Below are positions 36,733 to 46,100 of a stretch of 64,000 nucleotides of DNA, in pieces. How positions within the stretch are numbered: the stretch's first letter is position 1; each line of letters begins with the position of its first letter. The stretch spans positions 1-64,000 of the forward strand of contig JAGMBO010000043.1 in the NCBI GenBank assembly GCA_023129715.1, read 5' to 3'. The position numbers were made by a program, and so were the translations under genes. The stretch is from Candidatus Eiseniibacteriota bacterium. GTDB taxonomy: Bacteria; Eisenbacteria; RBG-16-71-46; CAIMUX01; WJJG01. The notes under the pieces are model-generated. The model worked only from the letters and a program-made list of their open reading frames with translations, did not search any database and had not been told where the DNA came from.

Positions 36733-36900
36733 GGCATGACCAGTGGCATGGCCAGCGGCGGGGCCAGCGGCATGGCCAGCGGTATGGCCAGCGGCGGGGC
36801 CAGCGGCATGGCCAGCGGCGGGGCCAGCGGCATGACCAGCGGCATGACCAGCGGCGGGGCCAGCGGCATGGCCACCGGCATGGCCAGCGGCATGACCGCC
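36733..36900. repeat. 12-bp minisatellite, 14 units
   Basis: Fourteen 12-base units of the form GGCATGGCCAGC, GGCGGGGCCAGC or GGCATGACCAGC run without interruption from 36733 to 36900. All frames are open, giving GMAS/GGAS peptides on one strand and Pro/Leu/Met repeats on the other, so the long open frames are not evidence of a gene. The array occupies the divergent gap between permease and sensor kinase. Confidence 0.85.
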
Positions 36901-37117
36901 GGCAGGGTCACAGGGCGGGGGGGTGGTGCCCAGCCGCACCCTGGACTAGAATGGGCGCCGGTGTAGCCGCGCCGGACCGCCGTCCGCGGACTGCTGAGCG
37001 GAGATGCTCTGCGCGGCCTACCCGTCGGCGGGCAACTGTACGGGGTGTGGATGCCGGGGGCGTGTGCCTCCCGAACGATTCGCATCGCGGCGAGGAATCG
37101 GCTTGCGGAGGGTCGTG
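36901..37117. other. divergent intergenic region next to the minisatellite
   Basis: No gene is supported between the repeat array and the kinase start. The promoters of both the permease and the kinase operon should lie in 36544-37117, but no pair of elements stands out. Confidence 0.4.
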
Positions 37118-38845
37118 ATGTTTCTTCTGCCCAGAGGATTGACCTGGCGGCTGATCCTCGCCCTGACCTTTCTTGTCGCCCTCGTTGAGGTGGTCTTCAC
37201 CTATCTGAATGTGCGTTCACAGGAGCGGCAGCTACTCGCGGAGATGATTACCGGAGCCGATCAGCTCTCGCGCAGCATCACCAGCGCGACCTGGCAGACG
37301 ATGATGGCCGATCAGCCCGAGGCGACTTATCGGATCATCGAGACGATCGGCGAGAAGCAGGGCATCGAGAGCATCCGCATCTTCAACAAGGAAGGGCGTG
37401 TCACCTATTCGACCGATCCGCACGCACCGCGCCAAGTCGACAAGCGCGCTGAGGCCTGTTTTCTTTGCCACGCCAGGGAAGAACCGCTTGTGCGTATCGA
37501 TGTGCCTTCGCGTGCACGCATCTATGGTGGGCCTCATGGCCGCCGGCTAGCGATGGTGACGCCGATTTACAACGAGCCTTCCTGCAGCAATGCTGCCTGC
37601 CATGCCCACCCGGTCGAGCGAACGGTGCTCGGGGTCTTGGACATCGCCCTCGATCTCGACCGGGTCGATCATGAGCTGGCGGGCATCCAGGGCCGGGCAG
37701 CGCTGATGACCGTGATCCAGATCGTCTTGATCGGACTCCTGATCGCGCTCTTCATTCGTCACTGGGTTGGCAATCCGATCCGTCGGCTGATCGCCGGTAC
37801 CAAGGCGGTCAGCGACATGGATCTCGATCAGCGCATCGACGTCCGCAGCGGTTGTGAACTGGGGGAGTTGGGAGAGGCCTTCGATCACATGCGCCTGCGC
37901 TTGCGCACGGCCCTCGAGGAACTCAATGAACTGAACCGCAGTCTCGAGGAGAAGGTCGAGCAGCGCAGCCGGCAGCTCAGCCACACGCAGCAGAAGCTCA
38001 TTCAAAGTGATCGCATGGCTTCACTTGGGCAGCTGGCCGCCAGTGTTGCCCATGAGATCAACAATCCGGTGTCGGGGGTGCTGAATTTCTCGATGCTCAT
38101 GCAGCGCATCCTGAAAGAGGATGGCATTCCACCCGAGCGGGTCGCCGAGTTCCAACGCTATCTTCAGACCGTCAGCGACGAGACTGCCCGGGTCGGGCGC
38201 ATCGTCTCCGATCTGCTGTCCTTCTCTCGGCGCTCGGCACCGCAGCGTGCTCTGGCAGACGTCAATCGTATTGTCGAACACACCATTCCCCTCATCGCCC
38301 ACAAGCTCCAGCTAGGTAGTGTCGCCCTCGAGCTGTCCCTCGGGCCTGGGATACCCGAACTTCTATGCGACCGGGCGCAGATCCAGCAGGTCGTGATCAA
38401 TCTGGTGATGAATGCCGGCGAAGCCGTCCAAAGCGGTGGGCAGGTGATGCTCCGCACGCGGCTCGCGAGCGATGGAGGGGCCGTCATTCTCGAGGTGGAG
38501 GACAGCGGCTCCGGGATTCCCGAGGAATACCGGTCGAAGATCTTCGATCCGTTCTTCAGTACCAAGGAGGAGGGTAAGGGTGTTGGGCTCGGACTGGCTG
38601 TGGTCTACGGGATCATCGATGCGCATGGCGGCAGTATCACCGTAGAGAGCGCCGTCGGTCGGGGTACAATCTTCACCGTGCAGCTGCCGCTGGGTCCTGA
38701 CGTCGGTGAGGCAGTCCTGTGCGAGGGGGCAACAGATCCTGAAGCCGGTAGCCCACCGGGCGGAGCGGTGTCTTCCGGCAATGAGCCGAGTGAGGGAAGG
38801 AGACCGGATGATCTCGGGGGCGGTGCGCTCGGGGGGAAGGCGTGA
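37118..38845 (+). CDS. membrane sensor histidine kinase with c-type heme-binding sensor domain
   Basis: The 575-residue kinase has membrane helices at about 9-31 and 194-214 enclosing a periplasmic sensor. The sensor contains C114-FLC117-H118, a CXXCH heme motif, and C156-SNAA-C161-H162, a CX4CH variant seen in this sensor group. A HAMP segment (215-265), coiled coil, HisKA with H312 (SVAHEINNP), and HATPase ([21 protein letters not shown]) follow. It probably reads redox state or gas through covalently bound heme. The GGAGG site supports the ATG. It heads an operon with archaemetzincin and an NtrC-type regulator. Confidence 0.92.
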   Translation: MFLLPRGLTWRLILALTFLVALVEVVFTYLNVRSQERQLLAEMITGADQLSRSITSATWQTMMADQPEATYRIIETIGEKQGIESIRIFNKEGRVTYSTDPHAPRQVDKRAEACFLCHAREEPLVRIDVPSRARIYGGPHGRRLAMVTPIYNEPSCSNAACHAHPVERTVLGVLDIALDLDRVDHELAGIQGRAALMTVIQIVLIGLLIALFIRHWVGNPIRRLIAGTKAVSDMDLDQRIDVRSGCELGELGEAFDHMRLRLRTALEELNELNRSLEEKVEQRSRQLSHTQQKLIQSDRMASLGQLAASVAHEINNPVSGVLNFSMLMQRILKEDGIPPERVAEFQRYLQTVSDETARVGRIVSDLLSFSRRSAPQRALADVNRIVEHTIPLIAHKLQLGSVALELSLGPGIPELLCDRAQIQQVVINLVMNAGEAVQSGGQVMLRTRLASDGGAVILEVEDSGSGIPEEYRSKIFDPFFSTKEEGKGVGLGLAVVYGIIDAHGGSITVESAVGRGTIFTVQLPLGPDVGEAVLCEGATDPEAGSPPGGAVSSGNEPSEGRRPDDLGGGALGGKA

Positions 38846-39420
38846 GCTTCATCGCCCTGGTACCTGGACAGATGGTTGCTCCGGGGCTGTTGGTCACCAT
38901 CGGGGAATGCGTTTCCCGGACCATCGGGCTGTCGGTGCGTGTCCTCGAACCCATCCTCGAGCCCCCGGAGGCTTATGATCCCCAACGCAGGCAGTACAGC
39001 TCGACCGCCATTCTGCGACTGCTCATTGAGCTTCGTCCGCAAGAGGCTGCCCGGTTGGTGGCGATCACCGAGCAGGACATCTTCATCCCGATGCTGAGTT
39101 TCATCTTTGGACAGGCACAGCTCGATGGGCGCGTTGCGCTCGTCTCGCTGGCCCGCCTGCGGCAGGAGTTCTATGGGCTTCCGCCCGATGAGGAGGTGTT
39201 CCGTGAACGCGCCTGCAAGGAAACCCTCCACGAGCTGGGTCATACCTTCGGGTTGACGCATTGCGACGATCTCGGGTGTACGATGTCGCTGGCGACGTCG
39301 ATTCAGCAGGTGGATACCAAGAGTGCGACGTTTTGTCCGGCATGTACGATCCTGCTTGCGGAGAGGCTGGGTCGCTTCGGAAGGTCCACGGCAAGGCCAT
39401 CTGAGGAGGAGAGTCCGTGA
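38842..39420 (+). CDS. amzA: archaemetzincin (M54 family zinc protease)
   Basis: The 192-residue protein has the complete archaemetzincin motif HELGHTFGLTHC (H130, E131, H134, H140, C141), then C146 and the C165-PAC168 pair forming the structural zinc site. Length equals that of the family. It starts with GTG overlapping the kinase stop by 4 bases and its stop overlaps the regulator's GTG, so kinase, protease and regulator are translated as a unit. Family members are poorly understood aminopeptidase/endopeptidases. Location inside a two-component operon is unusual and hints at a role in the signalling path. Confidence 0.93.
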   Translation: MSFIALVPGQMVAPGLLVTIGECVSRTIGLSVRVLEPILEPPEAYDPQRRQYSSTAILRLLIELRPQEAARLVAITEQDIFIPMLSFIFGQAQLDGRVALVSLARLRQEFYGLPPDEEVFRERACKETLHELGHTFGLTHCDDLGCTMSLATSIQQVDTKSATFCPACTILLAERLGRFGRSTARPSEEESP

Positions 39421-40781
39421 AACGGCAGTGGAAGATCCTGGTCGTTGATGACGAAGAGGTAATGCGCGAGTCGTTGGCTGCTTGGCTGCGCGAGGATGGC
39501 TACACGGTCGACACGGCGGCTTCAGGGGCCGAGGCCATTCGGCGAGTTACTGCTGACGACTACGCGATATGCTTCGTGGATCTCAAGATGCCACCGGGGA
39601 TCGACGGCATCGAAACGATGATCGAGATCCAGAAGATCCGGCTGGATATGCCGGTGGTGATCATCACCGCGTATGCGACGGTCGATACGGCAATCACCGC
39701 CATGAAGGAGGGCGCCCAGGAGTACATCGTCAAGCCCTGCAATCCACAGGAGATCTCCCTGCTGGTCGAACGGATCATCAGGATGAAGAACCTCGAACGG
39801 GAGAACCTCCTGCTGCGCGAGCGGTTGGAGAAACAATACACCTTCTACGACATCATCAGCAAGAACCCCAAGATGGCGGAGATCTTCGAGCTGATCCGCG
39901 ACGTCGCCAGTCTGCGCAGTACCGTGCTCATCCAGGGCGAGAGTGGCACCGGCAAGGAGATGATCGCCCGCGCAATCCACCGCTCAGGTGACCGGGTGGA
40001 GCAGCCGTTCGTGGCGATCTCGTGTGCCGCGCTGGCTGAATCACTGCTCGAATCCGAGCTCTTCGGCCACGAGCGGGGGGCATTCACAGGGGCGATCGAG
40101 CGCAAGAAGGGCAAGTTCGAGTTGGCCGATGGCGGCACGCTGTTTCTCGACGAGATCGGAGACATCTCCCCGAAACTGCAGGCAGATTTGCTACGTGTCC
40201 TCCAGGAGCGGAGCTTCTTCCTGGTCGGAGGCACCGAGGAGGTGCAGGTCAATGTGCGGGTCATTGCGGCGACACACGCCAACCTGCAGGAGAAGGTCCG
40301 TGCAGGTGAGTTTCGCGAGGATCTCTTCTACCGGCTCAATGTGATCGATGTTCGTATTCCGCCGCTGCGCGAAAGGCGCGAAGACGTGCCGTTGCTCGTG
40401 CGGCACTTCATCGAGCGCATCGCTCTCGAGCTGGGACGGGAGATCACCGACATCTCAGAGGGTGCCATACGGCTATTGATTGACTACGACTGGCCGGGGA
40501 ATGTGCGTGAACTGGAAAACGCTCTCGAGCGTGCGATGGTGAGCTGCCGCGAACGGGTCCTGGGTGCGGAAAACTTCAGCTTCTTGGTGGCACGCGCAGC
40601 CGAAGACGAACGTGGTTGGACGCCACCAGGGACGCAGACGCTCGCCGAACTCGAACGCAAGGCAATCGAGGCGACACTGCGCAGAACGGATGGCGGGGTG
40701 GCCGAGGCGGCCCGAATCTTGGGGATCGACCGCTCGACGCTCTACGACAAGATCAAGAAGTATGGCATCAAGCGGGGATGA
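39417..40781 (+). CDS. sigma-54-dependent NtrC-family response regulator
   Basis: The 454-residue regulator has a receiver domain with D55 (FVDLKMP) and K106. The AAA+ domain has Walker A GESGTGKE (174-181) and the sigma-54 contact loop GAFTGA, and ends in a Fis-type helix-turn-helix (AEAARILGIDRSTLYDKIKKYG). It should activate sigma-54 promoters when phosphorylated by the heme kinase encoded two genes upstream. The start is GTG with GGAGGAGAG upstream, overlapping the protease stop. No clear -24/-12 element was found near the following genes, so its targets are not visible here. Confidence 0.95.
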   Translation: MKRQWKILVVDDEEVMRESLAAWLREDGYTVDTAASGAEAIRRVTADDYAICFVDLKMPPGIDGIETMIEIQKIRLDMPVVIITAYATVDTAITAMKEGAQEYIVKPCNPQEISLLVERIIRMKNLERENLLLRERLEKQYTFYDIISKNPKMAEIFELIRDVASLRSTVLIQGESGTGKEMIARAIHRSGDRVEQPFVAISCAALAESLLESELFGHERGAFTGAIERKKGKFELADGGTLFLDEIGDISPKLQADLLRVLQERSFFLVGGTEEVQVNVRVIAATHANLQEKVRAGEFREDLFYRLNVIDVRIPPLRERREDVPLLVRHFIERIALELGREITDISEGAIRLLIDYDWPGNVRELENALERAMVSCRERVLGAENFSFLVARAAEDERGWTPPGTQTLAELERKAIEATLRRTDGGVAEAARILGIDRSTLYDKIKKYGIKRG

Positions 40782-41108
40782 CAGGTGCGGCCCTTGTTCT
40801 GGCCCTTCCGTTCGATGCCGGGGCAAGGTGGGGTTGCAGGCAGGCTTGGTGCGAACGCCCGTGCCCAGGGGTTCTCGTTGGATCGATGAAGGGGTCGCAC
40901 TATGGGACCAGAACGAGTATTCCCGCGCCGTTTCCGTCGATTCAGAGCCCGATCCGGTGGGGGGAGGCAGGGACGTGACTCCCCGTGTGGGCGTCCAGCC
41001 AACCTCTTGACGAGGTACTCCGAGCGGCGTATGAGGCCAGGGGTTCAGACTGGGGAGTCCGGCCAGCCGTACTCGACGAGACCGGACCTGCGCAGGGAAG
41101 GAGAGAAT
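40782..41108. other. intergenic region, nothing identified
   Basis: This 327-base region between the NtrC-type regulator and the DUF3078 protein was examined for a sigma-54 promoter (GG-N10-GC core) and hairpins without a convincing hit. The reading frames continue into it but look non-coding before the GGAAGGAGAG site of the next gene. Confidence 0.4.
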
Positions 41109-42062
41109 ATGAAACGGGGGGAAGGCATGTTCAGGATGACTTGCATCGCCTTGGCCGTCTTGTTGGCTCCGACGTTGGCCAGCAGTGCTGATGATCCACC
41201 GCCCGAGGGCTGGCAGATCACGGCGGACCTGGGGCTCAATTTCAATCAGAGCAGCTACAGTGACTCCTGGAAGGGGGGTGAGCAGGCGGCGATCAGTTGG
41301 ACGCTGTCCGCGAATGGGGTGGCCGAGAAGCAGATGTCACCCAAGGCGAACTGGCGCAACACGCTGAAGCTCTCCTTCGGCCAGACGCACCTGCAGGAAG
41401 AGGATCCCAACAACTCTGGTGAGCGGCATTGGGCCTCGCCGGAGAAGTCCACCGACCGGATCTTCTTCGAGTCGCTGTTCCGTCTCACGTTGGGACACTT
41501 CGTCGATCCCTATGGCTCGGTCACTTTCGAGAGCCAGTTCTACGATCCAAGTCACCCGGCGGTCGATCGTTTCATCAACCCGATCCTCTTGACCGAGTCG
41601 GCGGGTGTCGGCCGGACGCTGATCAAGAATGAGCAGACCGAGCTCTACTCCCGCTTGGGAGGGGCCATCCGGCAGCACATCGACAACGAGATCGGGATGG
41701 ACACCGTCTCGGTGGTGCCGCTCGATATCGACTACCCCACGGAGTTCGCCTCGACGCTCGACGGAGGCCTCGAGTGGGTCACCGATTTCAAGCATACCTT
41801 CGCCGGCGAGCGGATGAAGTACGACTCCAAGCTGCGGCTCTTCCAGGCCTTCTTCTATTCCGAGTCGGATGACCTCGAGGGACTGCCCGAGGAGGACTAC
41901 TGGAAGACGGCCGATATTGCCTGGGAGAACACGTTCTCGGCGTCGGTGTCGAAGTACATCCAGGTCTCCCTGTTCTTCGAGCTACTCTATGACAAGGAGA
42001 TCGATCTGCGCGGACGATTCCGCGAGAACTTGGGATTGGGCGTGGCCTATAAGCTGTTTTAG
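41109..42062 (+). CDS. DUF3078-family outer-membrane beta-barrel protein
   Basis: The 317-residue protein starts at an ATG with a GGAAGGAGAG site and carries a signal peptide (cut near LASSADD). The text SDSWKGGEQAAISWTLSANG is the hallmark of the DUF3078 family, also known from Bacteroidetes. Alternating aromatic/hydrophobic strands and a C-terminal aromatic residue (YKLF) fit an outer-membrane barrel. Its function is not known. It lies downstream of the heme-sensing two-component operon in the same direction, so it may be a target of that system. Confidence 0.85.
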   Translation: MKRGEGMFRMTCIALAVLLAPTLASSADDPPPEGWQITADLGLNFNQSSYSDSWKGGEQAAISWTLSANGVAEKQMSPKANWRNTLKLSFGQTHLQEEDPNNSGERHWASPEKSTDRIFFESLFRLTLGHFVDPYGSVTFESQFYDPSHPAVDRFINPILLTESAGVGRTLIKNEQTELYSRLGGAIRQHIDNEIGMDTVSVVPLDIDYPTEFASTLDGGLEWVTDFKHTFAGERMKYDSKLRLFQAFFYSESDDLEGLPEEDYWKTADIAWENTFSASVSKYIQVSLFFELLYDKEIDLRGRFRENLGLGVAYKLF

Positions 42063-42163
42063 GTCATTGGGGAATGGTTGCGCGCGCAATCGACCTATGG
42101 TCTAATTCCGATCCCGAATTACCAATGCAACCCGTTAGACTCTAGGTGACGGAGGGAGAAGGG

Positions 42164-42970
42164 ATGGAAGGCATAACTGACAGACTAGTCGATTTCGCAA
42201 CCGGCTACGGCCTCCAGGTGATCGGGGCCATTCTGATCCTGATCATTGGAAGGATCGTTGCCAGCGGCGTGCGCCGCCTGCTGCGGAAGGGCTTGACGGC
42301 GCGTGGGACCGATCCGGCGATCGTCGGTTTTACTTCCGGGATAGCCTACTACTTGGTGCTCGTCTTCTCGGTGATCGCGATCCTGAGCAACTTCGGGATC
42401 GAGACGGCCTCCCTGGTGGCCGTGCTCGGCGCAGCCGGCTTCGCCATCGGTTTCGCCCTGCAGGGTTCACTCTCGAACTTTGCGGCCGGCATCATGCTGC
42501 TCGTCTTCCGACCATATCGGATCGGCGACTATGTCGATATCGCCGGGACTGCCGGAACGGTCAAGGAGATGGCGATCTTCACGACCACCCTGATGACTCC
42601 GGACAACGTGAAGATCATGGTGCCCAACGGCAAGATCTTCGGTGACACCATCAAGAACGTCACCGCTGAAGACACGCGCCGTGTCGATATGGTGGTTGGG
42701 ATCGGCTACGGTTCTTCGATCGAGAAAGCGGTTGGGGCGATCCAGAGCGTGCTGCAGGCGGATGAGCGGGTCCTCAAGGAGCCTGCGCCGCAGATTGCGG
42801 TCGCCGAGCTGGCCGACTCGAGCGTCAACTTGGTCGTGCGTCCGTGGGTCAAGACGAGCGACTATTGGGGCGTGAAGTTCGACGTGACCCGGCGGATCAA
42901 GGAGACCCTCGATCAGCAGGATATCGAGATTCCCTTCCCACAGGTTACCGTGCACCAAGTGAAATCTTAG
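42164..42970 (+). CDS. mscS: small-conductance mechanosensitive channel (MscS family)
   Basis: The 268-residue channel has three membrane helices (about 16-35, 55-75 and 80-105), the last being the pore helix AAGFAIGFALQGSLSNFAAG. The beta domain (FRPYRIGDYVDIAG, TVKEMAIFTT and MVPNGKIFGD) and the C-terminal alpha/beta domain follow. The length equals E. coli MscS. The ATG at 42164 has GGAGGGAGAAGGG directly upstream; an upstream GTG at 42146 is less likely. It opens under membrane tension to release solutes. A hairpin follows its stop. Confidence 0.95.
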   Translation: MEGITDRLVDFATGYGLQVIGAILILIIGRIVASGVRRLLRKGLTARGTDPAIVGFTSGIAYYLVLVFSVIAILSNFGIETASLVAVLGAAGFAIGFALQGSLSNFAAGIMLLVFRPYRIGDYVDIAGTAGTVKEMAIFTTTLMTPDNVKIMVPNGKIFGDTIKNVTAEDTRRVDMVVGIGYGSSIEKAVGAIQSVLQADERVLKEPAPQIAVAELADSSVNLVVRPWVKTSDYWGVKFDVTRRIKETLDQQDIEIPFPQVTVHQVKS

Positions 42971-43038
42971 CGCCCGACCCCGCAGAGCATCGTCTGCAGT
43001 CCTTTGGGATTGCAGTCGACTCGGCCACAATCGCATCT

Positions 43039-43072
43039 GAAAGGCCGGCCCCCGAATGGGGGTCGGCCTTTC
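43039..43072 (+). terminator. hairpin terminator after mscS
   Basis: GAAAGGCCGGCCCCC pairs with GGGGGTCGGCCTTTC around a 4-base GAAT loop, a 15-bp stem with one G-T wobble. The T run after it is short, so it may act for both converging transcripts, mscS and the TldD-like gene on the other strand. Confidence 0.75.
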
Positions 43073-43082
43073 GGCGATCGTC

Positions 43083-43163
43083 TTACCAACCTATCGGTTT
43101 GCCACGGATCGTCCGCGGACCTTCTTGCCCACCTATCGACTGGCCATGGGCCGTCCGCTGACG
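43083..43163. repeat. 42-bp duplication of the TldD-like gene end
   Basis: Two imperfect copies about 42 bases apart share CCTATCG...GCCA..GG..CGTCCGC.GAC. The right copy (43125-43163) contains the stop and last codons of the TldD-like gene; the left copy lies beyond the stop and also contains an in-register TAG. Confidence 0.6.
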
Positions 43164-46100
43164 GTCAACGGTTCGCGCGAGGTCGTGGCCTTCAGTTCCA
43201 TCTCCTCGACCAGAATCGAAGGTGTGACGATGGCGATCGGGTAGCGGTACCCCATTGCGGGGCTCGGCTGGCGGAAGTTGATCACCTGCGGGTCGTCGCC
43301 GAGCGCGGCGACGTCGCGCAGCGTACGAATCGAGACCTGGTCGAAAACCAGGCCACGCACAGCCTCGCGGCGGCCATCCTCGGCATAGATGCGATAGACC
43401 GCCACCGGAGAGGACAGCATCTCGGGCGCCTCGCGGTTCATCTCACTCCAGCGGTACGCCCGCGAGACGGCCCCATCGTCGAGACGCGAGACCAGGAGCC
43501 CGAACTCGTTACCGAACTCGCGGGCCAGATCTCTCAGCTTCTCGATCAGGTCGGTTTCCGGTTCGGACGACTCGACGAAGAGGTTGGTGACAGCGGTTGT
43601 CGTCCATTGGTTGGGCAGGGTGATCGCATGCCCGTTCGATCCGGAGAGTTTCTTGGTCGGTTGGCGTCCCATCGGCAAGTCGACCAGCCGGCCGGAGCGG
43701 ATCAAGTCAAGGGCCTCAGTGGCGACGCCCTCGTCATCCACCGCCCGGTATCCCGCGAGATGGATTCCCTCGTGGTCGCGACGCTGGGGCTGATCGGTAA
43801 TCGTGACGAAGTCGGGGAAAACGCGCCGGTTGAGCCGACCGGCAAGCTTGGGGGTGGGGAAATGGCGCTCCATCCAGTCCTCCGCCAGGAGCGGTTGACG
43901 CACTGGCGTCAGCTGGTCAATGAAGAGCTGCGAGAGGAACTGCGCGGCGGCGAAGTCGGTGAAGAGCACCGGTCCGACGTACTCGTCGAGCGCCGGGGCG
44001 GCGGTCATCGCCACGAGTTCATCCGCCATCCTCCGGATGTTCGCCGCGAGCGCCTCTCCCGAGGTCGGTTCTTCATCGCGTGTCGCGTACTGGAGAAAGC
44101 TGCTCAGGCGCTGGCCGTCGATCGCCTGGGCAGTGGCGCTAATCTGCAGGTGGTGCATGAGCTCGCCCTTGCGGTGCCGGTGCCCTTCGGAATTGACAAA
44201 CCGGCGCGTCACCGCGGCGGCGAAGTAGGCCACGTTCCAGTCCTGGAGTTCGGGATAGTCGTCCAGGATCCGAGCCGCCTGGCGAACCTCTTGCTCCCAG
44301 CCCGGGAGATCGATCTCAAGTCTCAGAGGCTCATCAGCATAGTCCTCGAATTCGGCCGGCACCAAGTCGGCCAGCGGGTCCTTGCGTGGGTGCGCTTGGA
44401 GATAGGCTCGCTTGCGCGCCAGACTCTCGAGCGCGTGCTTGTAGGCGGCGTCGGTATGCAGCCAGATCTGGTGGCGCAGGCTGGCGTAGTCGTCTTCCTC
44501 GGTGATCGGCTTGCGATGGTCGGCCAGGTCGTTCCAGCTGCCGACGAAGCCGGTGTTGTCGAGCGCCGGGTCACCGACGCGCAGGTCGAGGTAGAGGTAG
44601 CGCTGACGGTTCTCTTCAGCTTGCACCAGCGCGCCGTAACGCGCCTGGATGCTCACGGTCTGGTTGTCCTGGATTCGGTAGCTGAGGAAGTAGGGTGGGG
44701 GCATTTCCGCGATGACGAGGTGCTCCATCGAGCGCCGCAGCTCATCCTCCATTGCCTGGAAGACCGGATCGTCCGCGGGTTGCTCGTCGTCACCGCGCTC
44801 CGGCAGGGCGAGGATCGGGGGCTTGTCCTGTCCCTTCGGGCGCTTCTCGACCTCGACCTCCGAGACCAGGATGCTCGGAGAAATCGCCGAGACCGGCACC
44901 CGGCCCGATTCGGCCCCACAGGTGCCGTTGAAGACCGCCGGGTCGTCCCCGGTCAGCAGGATCTTGCTGAAGCTGGTCAGCGGCGTGCCGACGATGTCGA
45001 CGCCGCGGACGACCTCATCGGGGCGCCCATCGGCATAGACGCGATAGACGAGCAGCGGGTTGACCTTGAATGCCTGCGGGCCGCCACGGCCGGTCATCGT
45101 GAAGCCGCCGGAGATATCGTCGAACACGAGTCCGTAGGGTTTTCCCTGCCGCCGGCATTCGGCGATCAGGGAGTCACGCAGTTGGGCATGGGGGACGGTC
45201 TTTTCCGAGGCGACGATGAGGTTGCCCTGCCGGGCGACGACATCGTTGCCGAATTCGCGGCGTCCATGGCCGTTGCTGGCCGGGAAGCGCTCGATCGGTG
45301 AGCGCGAGGTGAGGAAATTGTGCAAGGTGCCACGCTCGACGACGGTGACCCGTTCACTCGGGACACCTTCATCGTCGAAGCGGTAGGTGCCGCGCAGGTC
45401 GACGCCGGCGAACTGCGTCATCGTTGGATCGTCATAGATGCTGATGAACTCCGGCAGGATCTGTTCGCCGACTTTCTTGGTAAAGGTCTGGCCTTCTGAT
45501 TCGCTCTTCTGACGGTGGCCTTCGATCCGGTGACCGAAGATCTCGTGGAAGAAAACACCACTGGCGCGATTTCGCAGGATGGCCGGTCCAATGTAGGGCT
45601 CGACGACCGCTGCCCCGCACAGCGCCACGAGTTCCGCAACCAGACGCTCGGCTGTGGCCGACACCGTCTTCTCGTCAGGCAGACGCTCCGGTCGGGCCGC
45701 ATCAAAGGTGTGTCCGCGTGAGAGGACCATGCCGTCATCAGCCATCCCCTCGACCTGCAAGCGCAGTCTTGCGTAATGGTTGCCATGTTGCAGGTGGCTT
45801 CCCTCGCCACTGACCATGTATGTGGCTTCGTCCGTGACCGATAGAGATGCGCGCGAATTCTGCACCCGAGGAGCGCGCGCGAGGTACTCGCCGACGCGGT
45901 CGAGAATCCCCTGCCAGTGGTCGCGATCGACTGCGGTATGGAGAATCGGTTCCTGATATCGATGGGCCTCGGTGGGGGAGAAATCGTTGGATTGATCCTC
46001 TTCCTCGACCATGACCTGGCGGTTGGTGAGCACCTTGGTATAGCGCTCCTGCGCCTTGCGATACTGGTATTCGGTTTCGTTCCAGAGGGCGGCACGTACC

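Noticed and set aside
36733-36900. Possible CRISPR array
   Set aside because: The repeats are contiguous 12-base units without spacers, and no cas gene is nearby. The 26-, 29-, 40- and 48-bp arrays also lack spacers.
36552-37085. Low-complexity protein frames over the 12-bp minisatellite
   Set aside because: All frames are open only because the 12-base unit has no stop. There is no ribosome-binding site and no natural sequence outside the repeat.
40782-41108. Sigma-54 promoter for the DUF3078 gene
   Set aside because: Several GG and GC pairs occur, but none has the required spacing with a TGGCAC/TTGC context.
43004-45301. 765-codon open frame on the plus strand
   Set aside because: It is the antisense shadow of the TldD-like fusion, whose minus-strand frame has a signal peptide and aligned repeated halves.
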